This document shows, in pieces, positions 1 to 12,200 of a stretch of 64,000 nt of DNA; the stretch's first letter is position 1, and the number at the start of each line of letters is the position of its first letter. The notes beneath the pieces were generated by a model, which was given only the letters and a program-made list of their open reading frames with translations, did no database searches and was not told the origin of the DNA. The translations under genes and the position numbers were made by a program. The DNA is taken from positions 496,001 through 560,000 of the forward strand of contig OY744470.1 of assembly GCA_963556145.1 (NCBI GenBank), written 5' to 3'. The DNA comes from Hygrocybe punicea (taxonomy: Eukaryota > Basidiomycota > Agaricomycetes > Agaricales > Hygrophoraceae).

Positions 1-2005
1 TGGATGACACGTCGTGATTGAGATGGATGGAATCGTCGCGCTTAACACTGCCACATACAAAGTTGATCATGCTGTACGATTCGTCGTGCTGGATGATGCG
101 GTACTCGTGGCAAGAAGACGGAGGACGAATACGGTCGGAGAGCATACAAGCGCGGCTGGGAGGACGGAACAAGGGAAGTTGATTGCAGAAAAGTGTTGGC
201 CGCTCAATGAGATGTTAGTCCTGGATACAAAGGATTCCGCAAGTGCGTCATCCTCTCCGTTCCTGCCGGTTTTTGTTCCCATTTTCAGTCTTCGGGTATG
301 ACGAATGTATTTAAAATCCGCCATGCAGAGGAGACGCACGTCTATCGCACCGAAGTTGCGGCAGACAAAAAAGCTTTGCTCACAAATGTCCGCCAAGTCG
401 CAGAGGAATTGGCTGCAAAGAAACGCAAGGAGAGGGAAGGCGAGTATGAGCAACGAAAGAGTCTGTGAAGTGGCGATGTAAGCATTTGCATATTTTTCCC
501 CATTGCTCTTTCCTTCATGATTGTTGCAAGTGCCAATTCATGCCCTTTATTAGCGCAACACCGTCTCAGCCGATAGTGTCCCTCCAGTTCCTGATTGGAT
601 GGCTGATCTGAACCACAGGGCAGGCGGTGATGACTCTGGTGCCAAGGAGAAGGCGGAGTGGGATGCTCGGTGGGTGGGTGAATGGAGTGACGAGCTGACG
701 GTTGCGGTCGCACTGAGGGAGTGGGAAAAGGCGGTTGTGCTTGTTGAACAAGGTTCGTTCGTATCCGTTTTCCCCCTTGTGTTTCCGGTGCCCACATATT
801 TCATAGGAAAAGCAAAACTCTCCACAACCCCTCCACTTGCATCCAAACTCTCCACTCTCACCGCTGTTGACCACCTCCCTTTTGCAATCACTTTCTTCCC
901 TTACGAATCATAAATCAGATGTTGTTAGTCTCATATCTTGGTGGCTGCGGCTGCAAGCGGGTCCTGCGGCTCGAAGTACCTTCCTCAACGCCCGTTCGAA
1001 GGCCATTCATAAACATATACGCACGATCAGGTTTGATGGCCATATTGGCATGTACATCGGTGATTTAGCGATTGTGGTGTTCACAGGGATAAAGCATATG
1101 GCGGATTGGTGTTTGGCGAGCTTCAAGGAGAATGAAGTGGCCAGTTGTGCGTTGGCTCATCTTGAATCCGGTGGCAAGCTTTTGACTTACTCAAAAACTT
1201 TCCCAGCTAGCGTTTATTAAATGGACAAAAAAGCAGCTAGAAGATCACGCCAAGATGTTCAGGAAACAAGTGTATAGCTCGGGTGTGGACACAAATACCG
1301 TGGATGAAGCTCTCAAGATTACTCATAGTCAGAGTAAAAAGGTCTGTAACTGTTTTAAATAATTACCTCATCTCATTCTCCGTCACGCAGCTCTTGCAAG
1401 AATATGGGCCCGACTTCCACTTCTTCTTGGACGACCTCCTCACCGAGAAACCGAAAGAAACTGTGGCACCACCGCCAGCATTTAGCCTTCACGCGTATCA
1501 GAATCCCGAGCCTATACTTCTTCAAACTCCATCAACAGAATCATTTATGTCGCAGGTCCCCAATTCCGCTCGTCCCAATGTACCCAATGTCCGTCTTCTC
1601 TTCTCCCCGGCTGCGGCCACGCCCGGACCCTTTACCTCACGCTTCCGATCTGCACTTCCCACCCTCACCACGCCCGCCACTGGCGACTCGGACATTCCTT
1701 CCGCCTTCGCACTTCCTTCCGCGCTGCGCACCCCAATGTCAGCATTCCCGCCGCTGTCACCACCCACATCGCCCATTTCCCAAGTCGTATCACCCATCCC
1801 GAGGCACATGCGGTCGCCGCCGCCCAGTGCCGATGCACTGCGCAGTGTGACACAGGGCTCAATAAGTCGCCCTCCCAGACCTCTGTCAGGTAGTCCAGCT
1901 CCACGCGCCAGCAGCCCTGCACCCCCTCCACGGTCTACCAATAGACCTGGGAGCGCGCATCGACCACCCCCAGTTGCCGTGCCCAAGAGAGACGGCATGT
2001 TCTGA
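1..2005 (+). pseudogene. EXO84: Exocyst subunit Exo84, 5'-incomplete, broken copy
   Basis: Exo84 is an exocyst subunit that tethers secretory vesicles to the plasma membrane. The first exon holds the PH-type domain (KVDHAVRFVVLDDAVLVARR, then CWPLNEMLVL). It is followed by FKIRHAEETHVYRTEVAADK (about 310-369), DWMADL...WVGEWSDELTVAVALREW (about 593-735), and the C-terminal domain GIKHMADWCLASFKENEVA (about 1085-1143). The tail after 1390 is proline/serine-rich and ends in TGA at 2003-2005. Introns I can place: 239-288 (GC-AG), 461-569, about 752-806, 1145-1208 and 1341-1390. Two lesions are visible. A TGA at 5-7 lies in frame where Gly-Arg-His is expected before HVVIEMDG. The reading frame also shifts by one base near 855-870, inside the conserved segment leading to LTTSLLQSLSSLTNHKSDVV. 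The gene begins before the window. Identity is fairly sure; the pseudogene call assumes the assembly is correct. Confidence 0.78.
239..288 (+). other. Probable GC-AG intron in EXO84
   Basis: A GT donor that keeps frame is absent here, but GCAAGTGCG at 239 matches the strong consensus typical of GC-AG introns, and TTTTCAG ends at 288. Splicing joins GAT-TCC to TCT-TCG-GGT-ATG-ACG in phase 0, giving a continuous protein into TNVFKIRH. The intron is 50 nt. This is inferred from frame and consensus only. Confidence 0.6.
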
Positions 2006-2086
2006 ACAATGTCTTCAGGACCACTCCGTTTGGCATGTGGAGGCCCGATAGCGCATTTAAATAACTCTGTAAATAGACAAGTGATC

Positions 2087-3878
2087 CTACGATTCTGCAT
2101 TTTCCTTGACGTTGACAAGCTCCCTGCCTTCCTCTACCATATCTCCCTTCGTGCAGCCAACAGCCATCACCACGCCAACCACATCAGCCCTCAACACGGT
2201 CTCTCTTCATGCTCTCCAATACCACAACGGCTTGACCCTTCTCGACCCTGTCACCGACCTTCACCCATACGTCCACGATTAGACTTGGCATAGGGGCTTT
2301 GAGCACACCTTTACCTGCGGCGAGCACATCCCTGCCTATAGAGAGCAGCCATTTAGGGGATGGCAATAGGAAGGTCGTCTTCACACCACCAGTAAACACA
2401 TGGAGACGCTCCATAGTGCTGGGAGATGAAGAGGGTATGCTATGTTGTGGCAGTTGCCAAATGATGGTAGTCCGCTGATGCTCGCTATTGAGGGTTACTG
2501 CCACAGTTGTCGGGGAGGTGAGCTGCGCGAGTACACATGGAAACGAAGTATTTGATGTTGGCGTGCGCACTGTGACGTCAAAAGTACGAGATGTGGTAGA
2601 TTTAATGAGGACGGTGATAAGTTCTCCAGAGGCTTCGTCTTGTAGAGTGATGACTCATTCGTGTATGTCTCCACCAAAGCGACAGGAAAGGGGGGAAGAC
2701 CAAGGTGAGGGAGATGTCGTCGTTTGGTCCCGGAGGACTACAAATATTGCAGCTTGTGCAAGAACTTCAAGGGACGCCTCAGAGATAGCTGGAAATAGGT
2801 CAGCAGTGTGATTCTGCGCATATATACGTATGAGTTGAAAGACGGAGACTGTATAGAGAATGGATGACGTACCGTAATAAACCCTGTCTCGACCTCCCCA
2901 TCAATGAACGCCTGATTACCCGCCAAGGTCCTCAGGAATTCTACGTTGGTAGCAACACCCACAACTCTATACTCTTCTAATGCCTTGCGCAGCATTCGCA
3001 ATGCTTTGGTGCGATCCCTGGCATGCACAACGAGCTTTGCAATCATAGGGTCGTAAAATACGCCGATCTGTGAACCTTCCGTGAAGCCTTGTTCGAGCCG
3101 CAAAGGTGATATTGTCAGGGTGGTGTTGTGGGAGGGTCTGAGGTCTGACTTGGGATGAGTGAAGAGGCTGACAGGAGTGAAGGAAAGGAGCGAGCGAATA
3201 TTTGCGTGGGGGTGGGCGTGGAGAGGTAGAGAAGCGGCCCAGAGTCAGGGAGGAAGTTGTTGCGGGGGTTCTCGGCATAGATACGGGCTTCAATGGCGTG
3301 ACTGACGAGTGGAATAGCTGGTTGCGCCAAAGGCAGAGCATTGCCTGCTGCGACCTGTGGAGGTGGCGACAGCTTGTATGCGGAGAGAAACAATGGAATC
3401 AAACAAAGGACTGCACCTCCAATTGCCATTCAACGAGATCCAACCCAGTGACCATTTCCGTAACAGGATGTTCAACTTGAAGCCTCGTATTCCTGATCGT
3501 GTGAGAAAAAGGTGAGAATAGACAAGAAAGACTTTCTGGATATGGCCTTACATAAAATAGAATCCCTGCGTATCATTTGTCGAAGATGAACTCGACAGTC
3601 CCAGCACCGACATAATTTACTGCTCTGGCAGCAGCAATTGCCTTAGCACTAAGATCTGCTCTCAAATCTGCCGAGAGCCCAGGGGCAGGCGCCTAATCAC
3701 CCGAATGCGTATTTAACGACAACCTACAATGTAATTGAAGGCACACACCTCTTCAATGATCATCTGATTTCTTCTTTGCACCGAACAATCTCTCTCCCAC
3801 AAGCTTACCACCACACCGAACTTGTAGGCAAATATCTGTACCTCGACATGCCGTGGTCGTTCGATGTATTTTTCCACC
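2087..3878 (-). pseudogene. MCCA: 3-methylcrotonyl-CoA carboxylase alpha, 3' half
   Basis: This is the C-terminal half of the biotin-containing subunit of mitochondrial methylcrotonyl-CoA carboxylase (leucine breakdown). Reading from 3878 downward: ATP-grasp end ([16 protein letters not shown]), [91 protein letters not shown], and the biotinyl domain with the attachment lysine in VVVLESMK. The stop is TAG at 2087-2089. Breaks: an extra T after FIFDK near 3585, a TGA in the segment before VITLQDEASGELITV near 2655, and a 2-nt loss right after ESMK near 2230. The 5' half lies 9 kb away (13028-14429), separated by the MULE-like insertion. The gene converges on EXO84, with stops about 80 bp apart. 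Confidence 0.88.
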
Positions 3879-3913
3879 GAGGGGACACTCGATCTGTCTT
3901 ATTCGATCCCATC
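3870..3913 (+). repeat. Left target duplication and inverted repeat of MULE
   Basis: TTTTCCACC at 3870-3878 is the target-site duplication. The inverted repeat follows from 3879, starting GAGGGGACACTCGATCTGTC, and runs to 3913. It pairs with 12993-13027 on the opposite strand. Confidence 0.9.
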
Positions 3914-4108
3914 AAAGAAGCACGAACTTGACAGAGAAGAGGAAGAGCTCGACCCAAAGTCACAATTGGCCTAATTGGGACACTTTCGCACGTGGAATTT
4001 TTGGACCCTAACCTCGCCGTAAATAATTATAATTTTTTTTTTTGGTCATAACTCCAGAGGCCTTGAGGCATACCACGCCTGCCGCTTCTCTCTTTTTATC
4101 TGTCAAGA

Positions 4109-6220
4109 ATGGCAGCTGGCGATGTCCTTCTCCAAAGACCGGGTCTACGCTTTTCCACTCTCCAAGTGCGACTTGACGATGTTTTCTTCACAGCTCCGGT
4201 TACCTATAAGATCGTATTCCAAGTCCGAGTCCACCAGCTCGCCATGCATTCCAAAAACCGCAAAAGTGTATCTGCAAAACCTATTCGTTTCCAGCCCTAC
4301 TCTCGCAGCCTACGCCATCAGCCCGTCTCCAATCCCGACCCAGATTACTCCCCCGAGGTTGCCTCGTACGACTTGCCACTTGCACGTATGCAAGAGCTCC
4401 TGGTTGAGCTTGCACAGAGCAACACCGATGCGTTAATGGTCACCTACAGTGTTGTGAAAGGTACTTGGGCACCATGGACACGGTCAGTTTTCAATGCGCA
4501 ACATTTTTTTAACCTGATTTATCTCCTACAGTCCCACAAGACAGTATAAAAGCGGTGTTACTGTACCCATTGCAGCGTCGGGCTTCAAGAATGTTGAAGG
4601 TCTTGTGGCCCCACTGTGCCCTCATGCTGCAAATGGGTTTCGTTCCCATCAGTACTCCGAGATGAAAGTTCGCCACCGGGTGGTTGACGGAATTGAGAGG
4701 TATGTTTATCAAGCTGGACATGACTGTCCATTCCTCGGTTAGTCCTACCCTTTTTGCGTAAAGCCTCATCTAATCAATCAACTAGTGCATATCCCACCAC
4801 TCCAGATATCCGTCAAGCAAGAAGAGCCCAGCGTGAGCCCCACCCCAAGTGGTCGCTCTCTATTCATCAAAACGCCCAGTCCGCCCAACTACGAGTCAGA
4901 ACAGGAGGAGACGATGGATTATTTCGGTGAGGCTTAGATATGTTGATACATGTGAAACACTAACCATCCCTTGTGCAGCATTCGCCTCTAGCCAAGGCTC
5001 ATCCTCCACAGCTACGACCGTATCCTACACGTCATCTCTGGAAATCGATGAATATCTCCGGTCCTCTTCACCTCCGACATCCAATTTCAGCTTTTCCCAA
5101 CCTAACACCGTGATTGCGCCTTCTGCCTCCAATGCCGTCGAAGTTGGCCTCTATCTTCAAGCACTGTTGTCACATAATCCATCGGATGGCCAAAATTTGC
5201 ATTGGCCCCCCTGCGCTCTCGCCCACACCCTAAGATCAGATTTGGGCATGTGTCCCAATCCCACTCAACGTACCTCTAGTAGCGTTGTGCGCTCTTTTTT
5301 CAGTGCTGAAAATGCACGAAAGAGGGCATCACCTGGTATGTAACCCAATTGCAGCCTAGCGCATCATCACTGACATTGCTGGCCTGTAGATACTAGACTT
5401 ATCACCATGCTTCAAGCGGCCGAGCAATACGGCATTTTTACAGGTACTACTTTGATGCAAATCCAAGTGTCGTTTAAAGACTAATCTTGATCCTACACAG
5501 GACAACCCTTTCTTCACCCAGCCGCCAACCCGCAGAACCCGCCACAAGCACTCATCCTATACGAGGAGCCGAGTCTCCGGAACCGTTGCTTTCAGAATCT
5601 CCGATTTATGACAACACCAGTTGGTCGTCTTATCCGTGAATATAATTCGACGATGGGAATTCCTCGAGGGGCCCATTATGCTCTTCTAGCATCATCTCGC
5701 CGTTGCCCTGGGTGCAATTGTGAGTTTTCATATGATGGATATGAAGCCCATCTCCATCGTGGTCTCTGCACGAACACGCCATCCTTAACTCCCGGTAATG
5801 CCAAACTTTACTTTATCTCCATATTATATTGAACCCTCTCAAGTTGCGTATGCTCCACTCACACTAGAAGACATTCCTACCATCTCTCTCCAAACCTATC
5901 CTCGCGGTTGGATCCCACCTCATTCTGAAGAATTTTTCGACACTATAGTTGGCCGACCTCTTCTGGAGTGGAATTCAAGGATCGGCGTTCCTCGGGACGT
6001 TTGGGTAATGGTCACCACAGCATACATCCACTGCGCATCATGCGACCTCATTCGTACTTTCGATGGGGACCATGCTCACCGCCAAGTGGCTACCGGTCAA
6101 TGCATGGACCCAGGTCAAGTGATGAGTGGCATCATTACAGGTGTAGATGAATCCGAAGTTTGCGAGTTAGAACCTGAGGATGGTGCAGTGGTGCTTTGGA
6201 AAGGCAAAGGCAAAGCTTGA
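4109..6220 (+). CDS. MULE cargo gene with duplicated Cys/His domain
   Basis: I do not recognise the family. The gene has about seven exons. Introns I can place with GT-AG borders are near 4481-4531, 4739-4785, 4926-4979, 5335-5388, 5443-5500 and 5793-5841. Exons include YKSGVTVPIAASGFKNVEGL, a Ser/Thr-rich middle, and two tandem copies of one domain. The first is GRLIREYNSTMGIPR followed by CPGCNCEFSYDGYEAHLHRG and C (about 5620-5770). The second is GRPLLEWNSRIGVPR followed by IHCASCDLIRTFDGDHAHRQ and C (about 5950-6105). The pattern C-x2-C-x(9-11)-H-x(4-10)-C suggests a small zinc-binding module. The gene ends with a lysine-rich WKGKGKA tail at 6220. Its place just inside the left inverted repeat makes it cargo or an accessory transposition protein; function unknown. 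Confidence 0.68.
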
Positions 6221-6291
6221 GATCACGGCAAATATTTTACCATCATAGAAAACTGTTATTTGTATCTTGAACATTTGAACTATCATCATGC

Positions 6292-7576
6292 TTGGGCTAC
6301 TGTATTGAACCTTCGTTCGCCAAACACAAACATTTGGTCCTCGAATCATCGAAGTCCATGACACCCTCTTCACAAGTGCAGGCTAAAATTTCTACGCGTA
6401 CGCGGAGTCCATGGAGCGGTTACACAAGTATCTTCAAATTTCGGGCAATGCGGCTACCTCTGCGGTTCTCTTCAATGTATTCCCGGTCACTTTCTCACCA
6501 CCAGCACGCCCCAATAAAAAAGCATGGCAAATACTCACTCCAGCTTCCTCAGTCCCAGCTTCTACCTCTCGTATCTTTCATCATGCCAGCTATACGATCA
6601 CTTAGTAGTCCTGCTTCGCGGCGTCATTATACTTCGCCTTACAACCAGCATCTAGAAAATTTGCGAGAACAACAATGTCTAGCTACCAATTTGACAACCT
6701 GCGACCACTCAACAGATCCATGCACTTTATGCACCTTTCCATAGTAAGCATGGTATGGAATGTAGCAGATACAGCTAACTTTGTCACCCATAGTCCTGTC
6801 GACGGCAGGGGGAATCCCGTTGCACCAGAGTTGCTGCAAAAGTACATTGCGAAACACACCTGCCCAATGCCGCATTGTGCTTGCAATTATCCTTGCCGCT
6901 TCATCAAGCTCCGTGCCAGAGAACGTTTAGGAACTCAGAAGATAGCGCTTGCTTGCGGTAATGGCTATTCGTGCGACTTCTGGGGTAAGACATACATTTT
7001 GTTTCGTGACTGGCTACCATTGTATCTTTTAGTCGTAATCAATGACCTCCGGGCACTACACAACACGGGCATTTTGTACGAGCGTTATGAAAGTTCGTTT
7101 TGCATTCTCTTACTGTGTATTTTAGCTGAATTCACCTAGTGCTAGAAAAAGCAAAGGCACCCCTGCCATCCTATCTAGTACCGTGTGATCCAATATGCCG
7201 AAAGGCCACCAGGGCACGATCTGAAGGTACGTACTAACCCTACTTGATCAATGAATCGTTCTGACCAAAAAATGATGCAGACTCTATTACCAAGAGGTCG
7301 GATTCCGTTTCTGTCATCAGATCTCCCTCCCTTGTCTTGCCCGATTTCACTTCGACCGCAAGTTCTCCAACCCCCATAGTCACTTCGACTGCAAGATCTT
7401 CGTCTCCCATTCTCCCCACATCTGTCTCTCCAGACCAAATTAACAAGTTGATATCACACGTCGGCATGCCCCTTACCACGTTCGAGAAATTGTGGAAGCC
7501 ATGCCATGGTTGCAACACTTTTGTTCTTGTAGAGTTCATGCCTGGTCATATATGTGACCTCACCGGGGAGGTCTAG
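6292..7576 (+). CDS. Second MULE cargo gene, Cys/His-rich
   Basis: Unrecognised multi-exon gene; the start and first introns are uncertain. The clearest coding stretches are PVDGRGNPVAPELLQKYIAK with CPMPHCACNYPC (about 6796-6895), RLGTQKIALACGNGYSCDFW (about 6927-6985), and the last exon from about 7281. That exon carries a Ser/Thr/Pro linker (SVIRSPSLVLPDFTSTASS) and ends ISHVGMPLTTFEKLWKPCHG CNTFVLVEFMPGHICD. This terminal C-x2-C...H-x-C unit resembles the duplicated domain of the gene just upstream (4109-6220), so the two are probably related. It lies tail-to-tail with the minus-strand genes of the element. Function not known; a zinc-dependent nucleic-acid or protein contact is only a guess. 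Confidence 0.5.
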
Positions 7577-7774
7577 ATGTAACTACTAGTAGATATCTTG
7601 TAACGTTGTCATACATGATAACATGCAGTCATTGAATTGCAGTGACTTTGCTTTATATATCTTTCATTCACTAATCCGCCAACCGCGTCAACGGCAATCC
7701 CTACTTTGACCCCGACTTCCACCCCAATGTAACTGATACGCCTATGTAGAATCATGGGCGGGTACAAGGTTTCG

Positions 7775-7920
7775 ACATCAACATTGATGTTGTTGTTGCT
7801 GCTGATGTTGTTGTAGTTGATGTTATTGTACCGCTGTTGTTGTACTGCTGTTGTTGTACTGCCGTCGTCGTCGTCGCCGCTGTTGTTGTAGTTGATGTCA
7901 TTCAAGTTGTTGAAGCCATT
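7775..7920. repeat. GTT/GTC trinucleotide tract
   Basis: An imperfect (TTG)n/(TGC)n/(CGT)n microsatellite lies between the convergent gene pairs of the MULE. The apparent minus-strand reading frame across it (Asn- and Asp-rich) is a product of the repeat and is not called as a gene. Confidence 0.85.
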
Positions 7921-7981
7921 ATTGTGGCCTAAGTAAACGCAATGGAATAACATGTATAGTTCAGATAGTACACAATGATGA

Positions 7982-9124
7982 CTACACGTCAACGTCAACT
8001 TGGATGAGTTCCCAAAGATAAATGATTTCAGTCCACGGCATTCCCCTAGGATGCAGGTAGCCTATAAAGTCTTGGAGATCGTTGCTGGAAGAAACAGCAT
8101 GCTCGATGTGATGTATTGCCGAAATGTTGTATCCATGGGCTGCAAGATATTTGTTTGCCATTGGGCCCAGCGAAGCAATCGAGGCAATCGAGTTGATATC
8201 TTCACTTATTATTGCTGGACGTCTTGGAAGGGATTTGATGACACCTTCGAGCGATCGAATGTGTTGATAGATTGGAATGATGGCAGATGGCACTGAAGAT
8301 GACGACGAAGGTATTTTTGGCTGAGCCAATATGCCAACCGAGCCATTCATTGCCTTGTCAGTTGCACCACAGTTTTTGATCGGTGAAGGCGGTGGAGCAC
8401 CTACATTTGAGCTCCTCAGTTACAGGGAATATTGTGCAAATGGAAAAATACTCACGAGAAATAAGGTCGACGGGCGAACATCCTGTACTAGTAGTACCAG
8501 CTTGATTACGATAATAATCCAAAAATGTAACAGCAGTATGAAAATGGCCATCAGTAAACATATATGTGATGGCATCCAGAAATGTGTCGAGTTTTTTCAA
8601 TTTCCGGGTTCGCGTGGTACTGAATAACCACTGAATATTATCGCTGCAAATTTGCGTCAAATAATCCATTATCGTCACGGAAAGCACTTAAGACAAAACT
8701 CACTAGCTCAAGTATATCCCTGCTGGCATCCCAATCAGAACTGCATAGAACTTCGTAATGTTCCTGAGCACCGCTTCCCCCTCTGGCAACTGAACAAGAG
8801 ACGCCAACATCGCATAGGTCTCCTGTGACTGATTGAGCTCTCCAATTGCACCTTGAAATTTGTAGACGTCCTCGGCTTCCTGGTGCGTTGTACAGGTGAC
8901 AACAATGGGGAACGAATTTGGACGAGCGAGGAAGTTAGGTCTACTAGCAGGCAATTACTAACAATAATCTCCGAGTCATTGACTGGACACTTACCGTGCA
9001 CTATATATACCTGAATTGGTTCCACCCAAAACACAATAGTAACGGTGGTCTTGCATTGTGTTGTGTTGTGAAAAAAGTCGGCACCTGGGATAAAGTTACG
9101 ATGTGAGTTAAAATTTAAGTTCAA
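7982..9124 (-). CDS. MULE cargo: viroplasmin/RNase H1 N-terminal-type protein
   Basis: Multi-exon minus-strand gene. Joining exons at a GT-AG intron (about 8644-8705) gives KFYAVLIGMPAGIYLSYDNI, continued by a Lys/Leu/Asp stretch ending DTFLDAITYMFTDGHF. The pattern Y-x-V-x(2)-G-x(3)-G-[IV]-[YF]-x-[ST] followed by a spaced K-x(3)-F segment is that of the caulimovirus viroplasmin / RNase H1 N-terminal fold, which in RNase H1 binds RNA-DNA hybrids. No catalytic RNase H domain is visible. A further intron at about 8413-8452 joins SPVDLIS to a Pro/Ser-rich linker and the C-terminal part ending ELIQVDVDV at 7982. The 5' exons (about 8735-9124) include QVYIVHGKCPVNDSEIIV and FPIVVTCTTHQEAEDVYKFQ. 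The start is uncertain. Its role in the element is unknown. Confidence 0.6.
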
Positions 9125-9254
9125 AGGAACACGGCGGGAACGGTGACTGCAGGTAGCAACCCCACTGCTGCACTAGCATTAGTCCATAGAAGACTGTGAA
9201 TCAAGTTAATGTACAGGTAGACGAAGACACCGCAGTTTGTGCCTAGTGACCACT

Positions 9255-12200
9255 TCAAGTTGCCGGTAACAATATGTGTACCTTGCCAGATCCTGTCCCC
9301 GCCAACATCCGACCACTTTCTACCAACTTTGCAAACCCAGCATCTGCTTTCATCTCAGCCCGCTCAGCTTTCTGCAAAGCATCTTCTTGACGGCTATATT
9401 GAACCGAGTCAAGGCTAAACATTGAGTTTGAGCGTGCTAGTCGACAAATTGCTACTCGGTTGCGAGAGGCATGAACAGCTTGGTGGGATTCATTGAGTTT
9501 TTGATTATGCGACTCTATTTTCTGGTCTTCTCGGGTCAAGTTACGGTAATGAGCATCATCTGCACTACATATCAGTATGGCTAATGAAAATAGACATTAC
9601 TTAACTTGCTTTTACGCTTCAGATTCTTGATTGCATTTTCTGAAGTGTGCCCGGTTTTATACGATGGACGAACGCCAGTCTCTTCAAACACCTGTTTAAG
9701 TAGTGAGACAGGGATTGCGAGGGTCTGAGTGTTAGCTAACCTTCAATGTATTCATCTTATTCTTGTCGAATGAATACCCTTTCTCTAGCCCTCCAACAAG
9801 TGTGCACGAAATTCCTTCCCTGTTGACATCAGCGTGAACACTCTCGATCAGGTTACTATTCACATCGCCGGCCATCCATATTGTACGTGGGATGAAGCTC
9901 TTTTCCCAGCACATGGCCTCAAATGCAAACCCACTGCGTATTTTGTCCTGAACCCAGTCTACGCAATTTGGTGAGATTCTGTGACTAGAAAAAGAGGTCA
10001 TTTTCACCTAAACCTGCTTTCCCACCCAACTCTTCGATAGCCTGTATTGTACCGTCCCAGTTATGGTGCGTCATACAAGTCAAACTTCGCATCAGGTTGC
10101 GCACATCTTCCGAAACGGCACATGAACGAATGTTACGCTTAGCGTGAACGTCACAAAGTCTCAGTATTCGATGTAGGTGCTCATATGGTGTGAGACTGGC
10201 CAGTCGACGGTGGGGCTGGTGGAGATCATATCTAGATGGTTGCAACTGCGCAAGGGCCTATAGATGTAGACCGAGACCTAGGATTTTTGTTCGACAGATC
10301 TCCAAGTGAAAAAGAAGAAAGCCTGGCACCTTTTGCTTGTCCGCCATGTTGGTCGGCAGTCCAGTGCAAAATGAACCCATTATGTTCCTCAAGCGTGTTT
10401 GCATGAAGATGCCGCCACTTCAGAGTTGTCCCAGTATCCTCTTGGACGATGGACTCGATTTCGTGAAATACATGTTGATGAGCGAGGGCAGTCAGTCGGT
10501 TAAGGAAGACTCGACAAAAAATCACACCTGCAAAAACGTCAATAAGCTACTAGTATAACATATATAAATTAACTGTAACGCATTTGTATTTGCATCACGA
10601 TCGATGCAAGCCAACTCGAACTCATAGAATCCTACTATTCTCTTAAAAGCTACGTCGCTTTGAAGATACTGGGCTCGCAATAACCTCTCGCTCCCTGCTC
10701 GGCTCATGCAAATAATGATTCGCAAATTCTTGTTGCGTTCTGCATTGCCATTGTCCCCATCCCTTCCCTCATTTCCTTCAATTGACTCTTCTTCGATCTC
10801 AAGCATTCGGCGAATGTAATGGTCTTCAGGTGGTAAATTTTCATCTTCCTGTCTTTTCAAATAAGCCACTCCTTGAGGCAATTAGTACCAAGAGGTGGTG
10901 AACAAGAACGACGCAAACCTTCCCATCCTGTGCCAGCTGGAAAGTGTTTCAACTTCGCTTTAAGGATGTACGAATTTAAATGAGACCTGTTGGCAAGTGA
11001 AACGTGGAGATTGGCTAGCGTTGGATAACCTCGCACTTGCAAAAAGGCCTTGACTGTAGAGTGGCGAAGGAAGGAGCGGGCCGTCATATCAGGGAGATCT
11101 TCCTTGATGGTTTCGAGGATGCTGAAGATTTCAGCACGTACAGGAGGTGGGGTCTTCTGAGGGAGCGGAATAGGGTGAGGGTGTGCACCTTTGCAAACTA
11201 TTAGAACATATGGGCAAGTATTCCGATACTCCTCAATGGGCTCGTATATTCGAATGCGGTTGGTACATGGCAATCGGATCATAGGTAGTTGAAGTAGACC
11301 AGTTTCGTCACGGTGGTCGAAAGCTATGTTGACTCGGTGCATAAGGATTCAATCGTTGGAAATGGAAGTGTATACATATGACAATATGCCTTTTGCGTAC
11401 AAAAATTTGAGATGGTGTTACATGTAGTGCATGGTCCGTAACCCAAATCAGACGCTGCTAACTCAATGCGTTCGACCTCATCCACGTCGTTTTTGAGAAC
11501 TGCCTCGAGATAGGCCAGGTCATATGAACCATTGCTAATATTGTAATTCACAAGATGATCACGGTCGACGTGCTTGTGGTAATGCTTGCATCTGTTGATT
11601 CATTGTTATGTTGTGCACTGCAGAGTTTGCAAAGCACACCTTAGGAATGCGACACCGTGATGGTCAAACTCAAATAGAATGCGACCAGCACAAAGTTTTC
11701 GGGATGACTGATAACCACGCTGAAGCTTTTCCATATGAAGTTGAGTCTCTTTTCGCTGTTTGGCTTCAACTGAGGTAAAGAACGTAGTTTCATGAACAGG
11801 ACGGCCACAACCAAGCTTCTGCAATGCCGTGATGAATGAAGCTGTTCGCCGAAAGATGTCGCGTGAGGGTGATGCTCCATCGAGACGTTGTTCCTTATCC
11901 TGGCGAAGACGATGTGCAATATCCTCACGGGATGCCGTGGTGTGGTTTTTCCTAAGTCCATCTAAATCTGTTTTCGGGCATACTTTGATTCCTTGGCCTG
12001 TTATCGTGTTGCATTGAAACCAAGTATAATTAATGTTGCGAGTAATCTACGTACATGTAAAGTGCATCTCCACACATGGAACCATCGCACCTGTACCACC
12101 TGAATCTACAAGCAAGCTGCATAACACCTCACGACCTCTCTTTGTGCGCCCTGATGGTGCCCCATACGAGTATGCAAAATTTTGCATGGGATTGTGCCAT

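Noticed and set aside
455..480. Possible second nonsense codon in EXO84 (CTG TGA after RKS)
   Set aside because: A donor at 461 gives phase-compatible splicing to the exon at 570 and avoids the TGA, so a stop is not needed.
855..925. Intron instead of frameshift in EXO84
   Set aside because: A GTTGAC...AATCAG intron would delete the conserved TTSLLQSLSSLTNHKS segment that is clearly present in the other frame.
7609..7998. Asn/Asp-rich 129-codon frame on the minus strand
   Set aside because: Entirely explained by the trinucleotide tract at 7775-7920.
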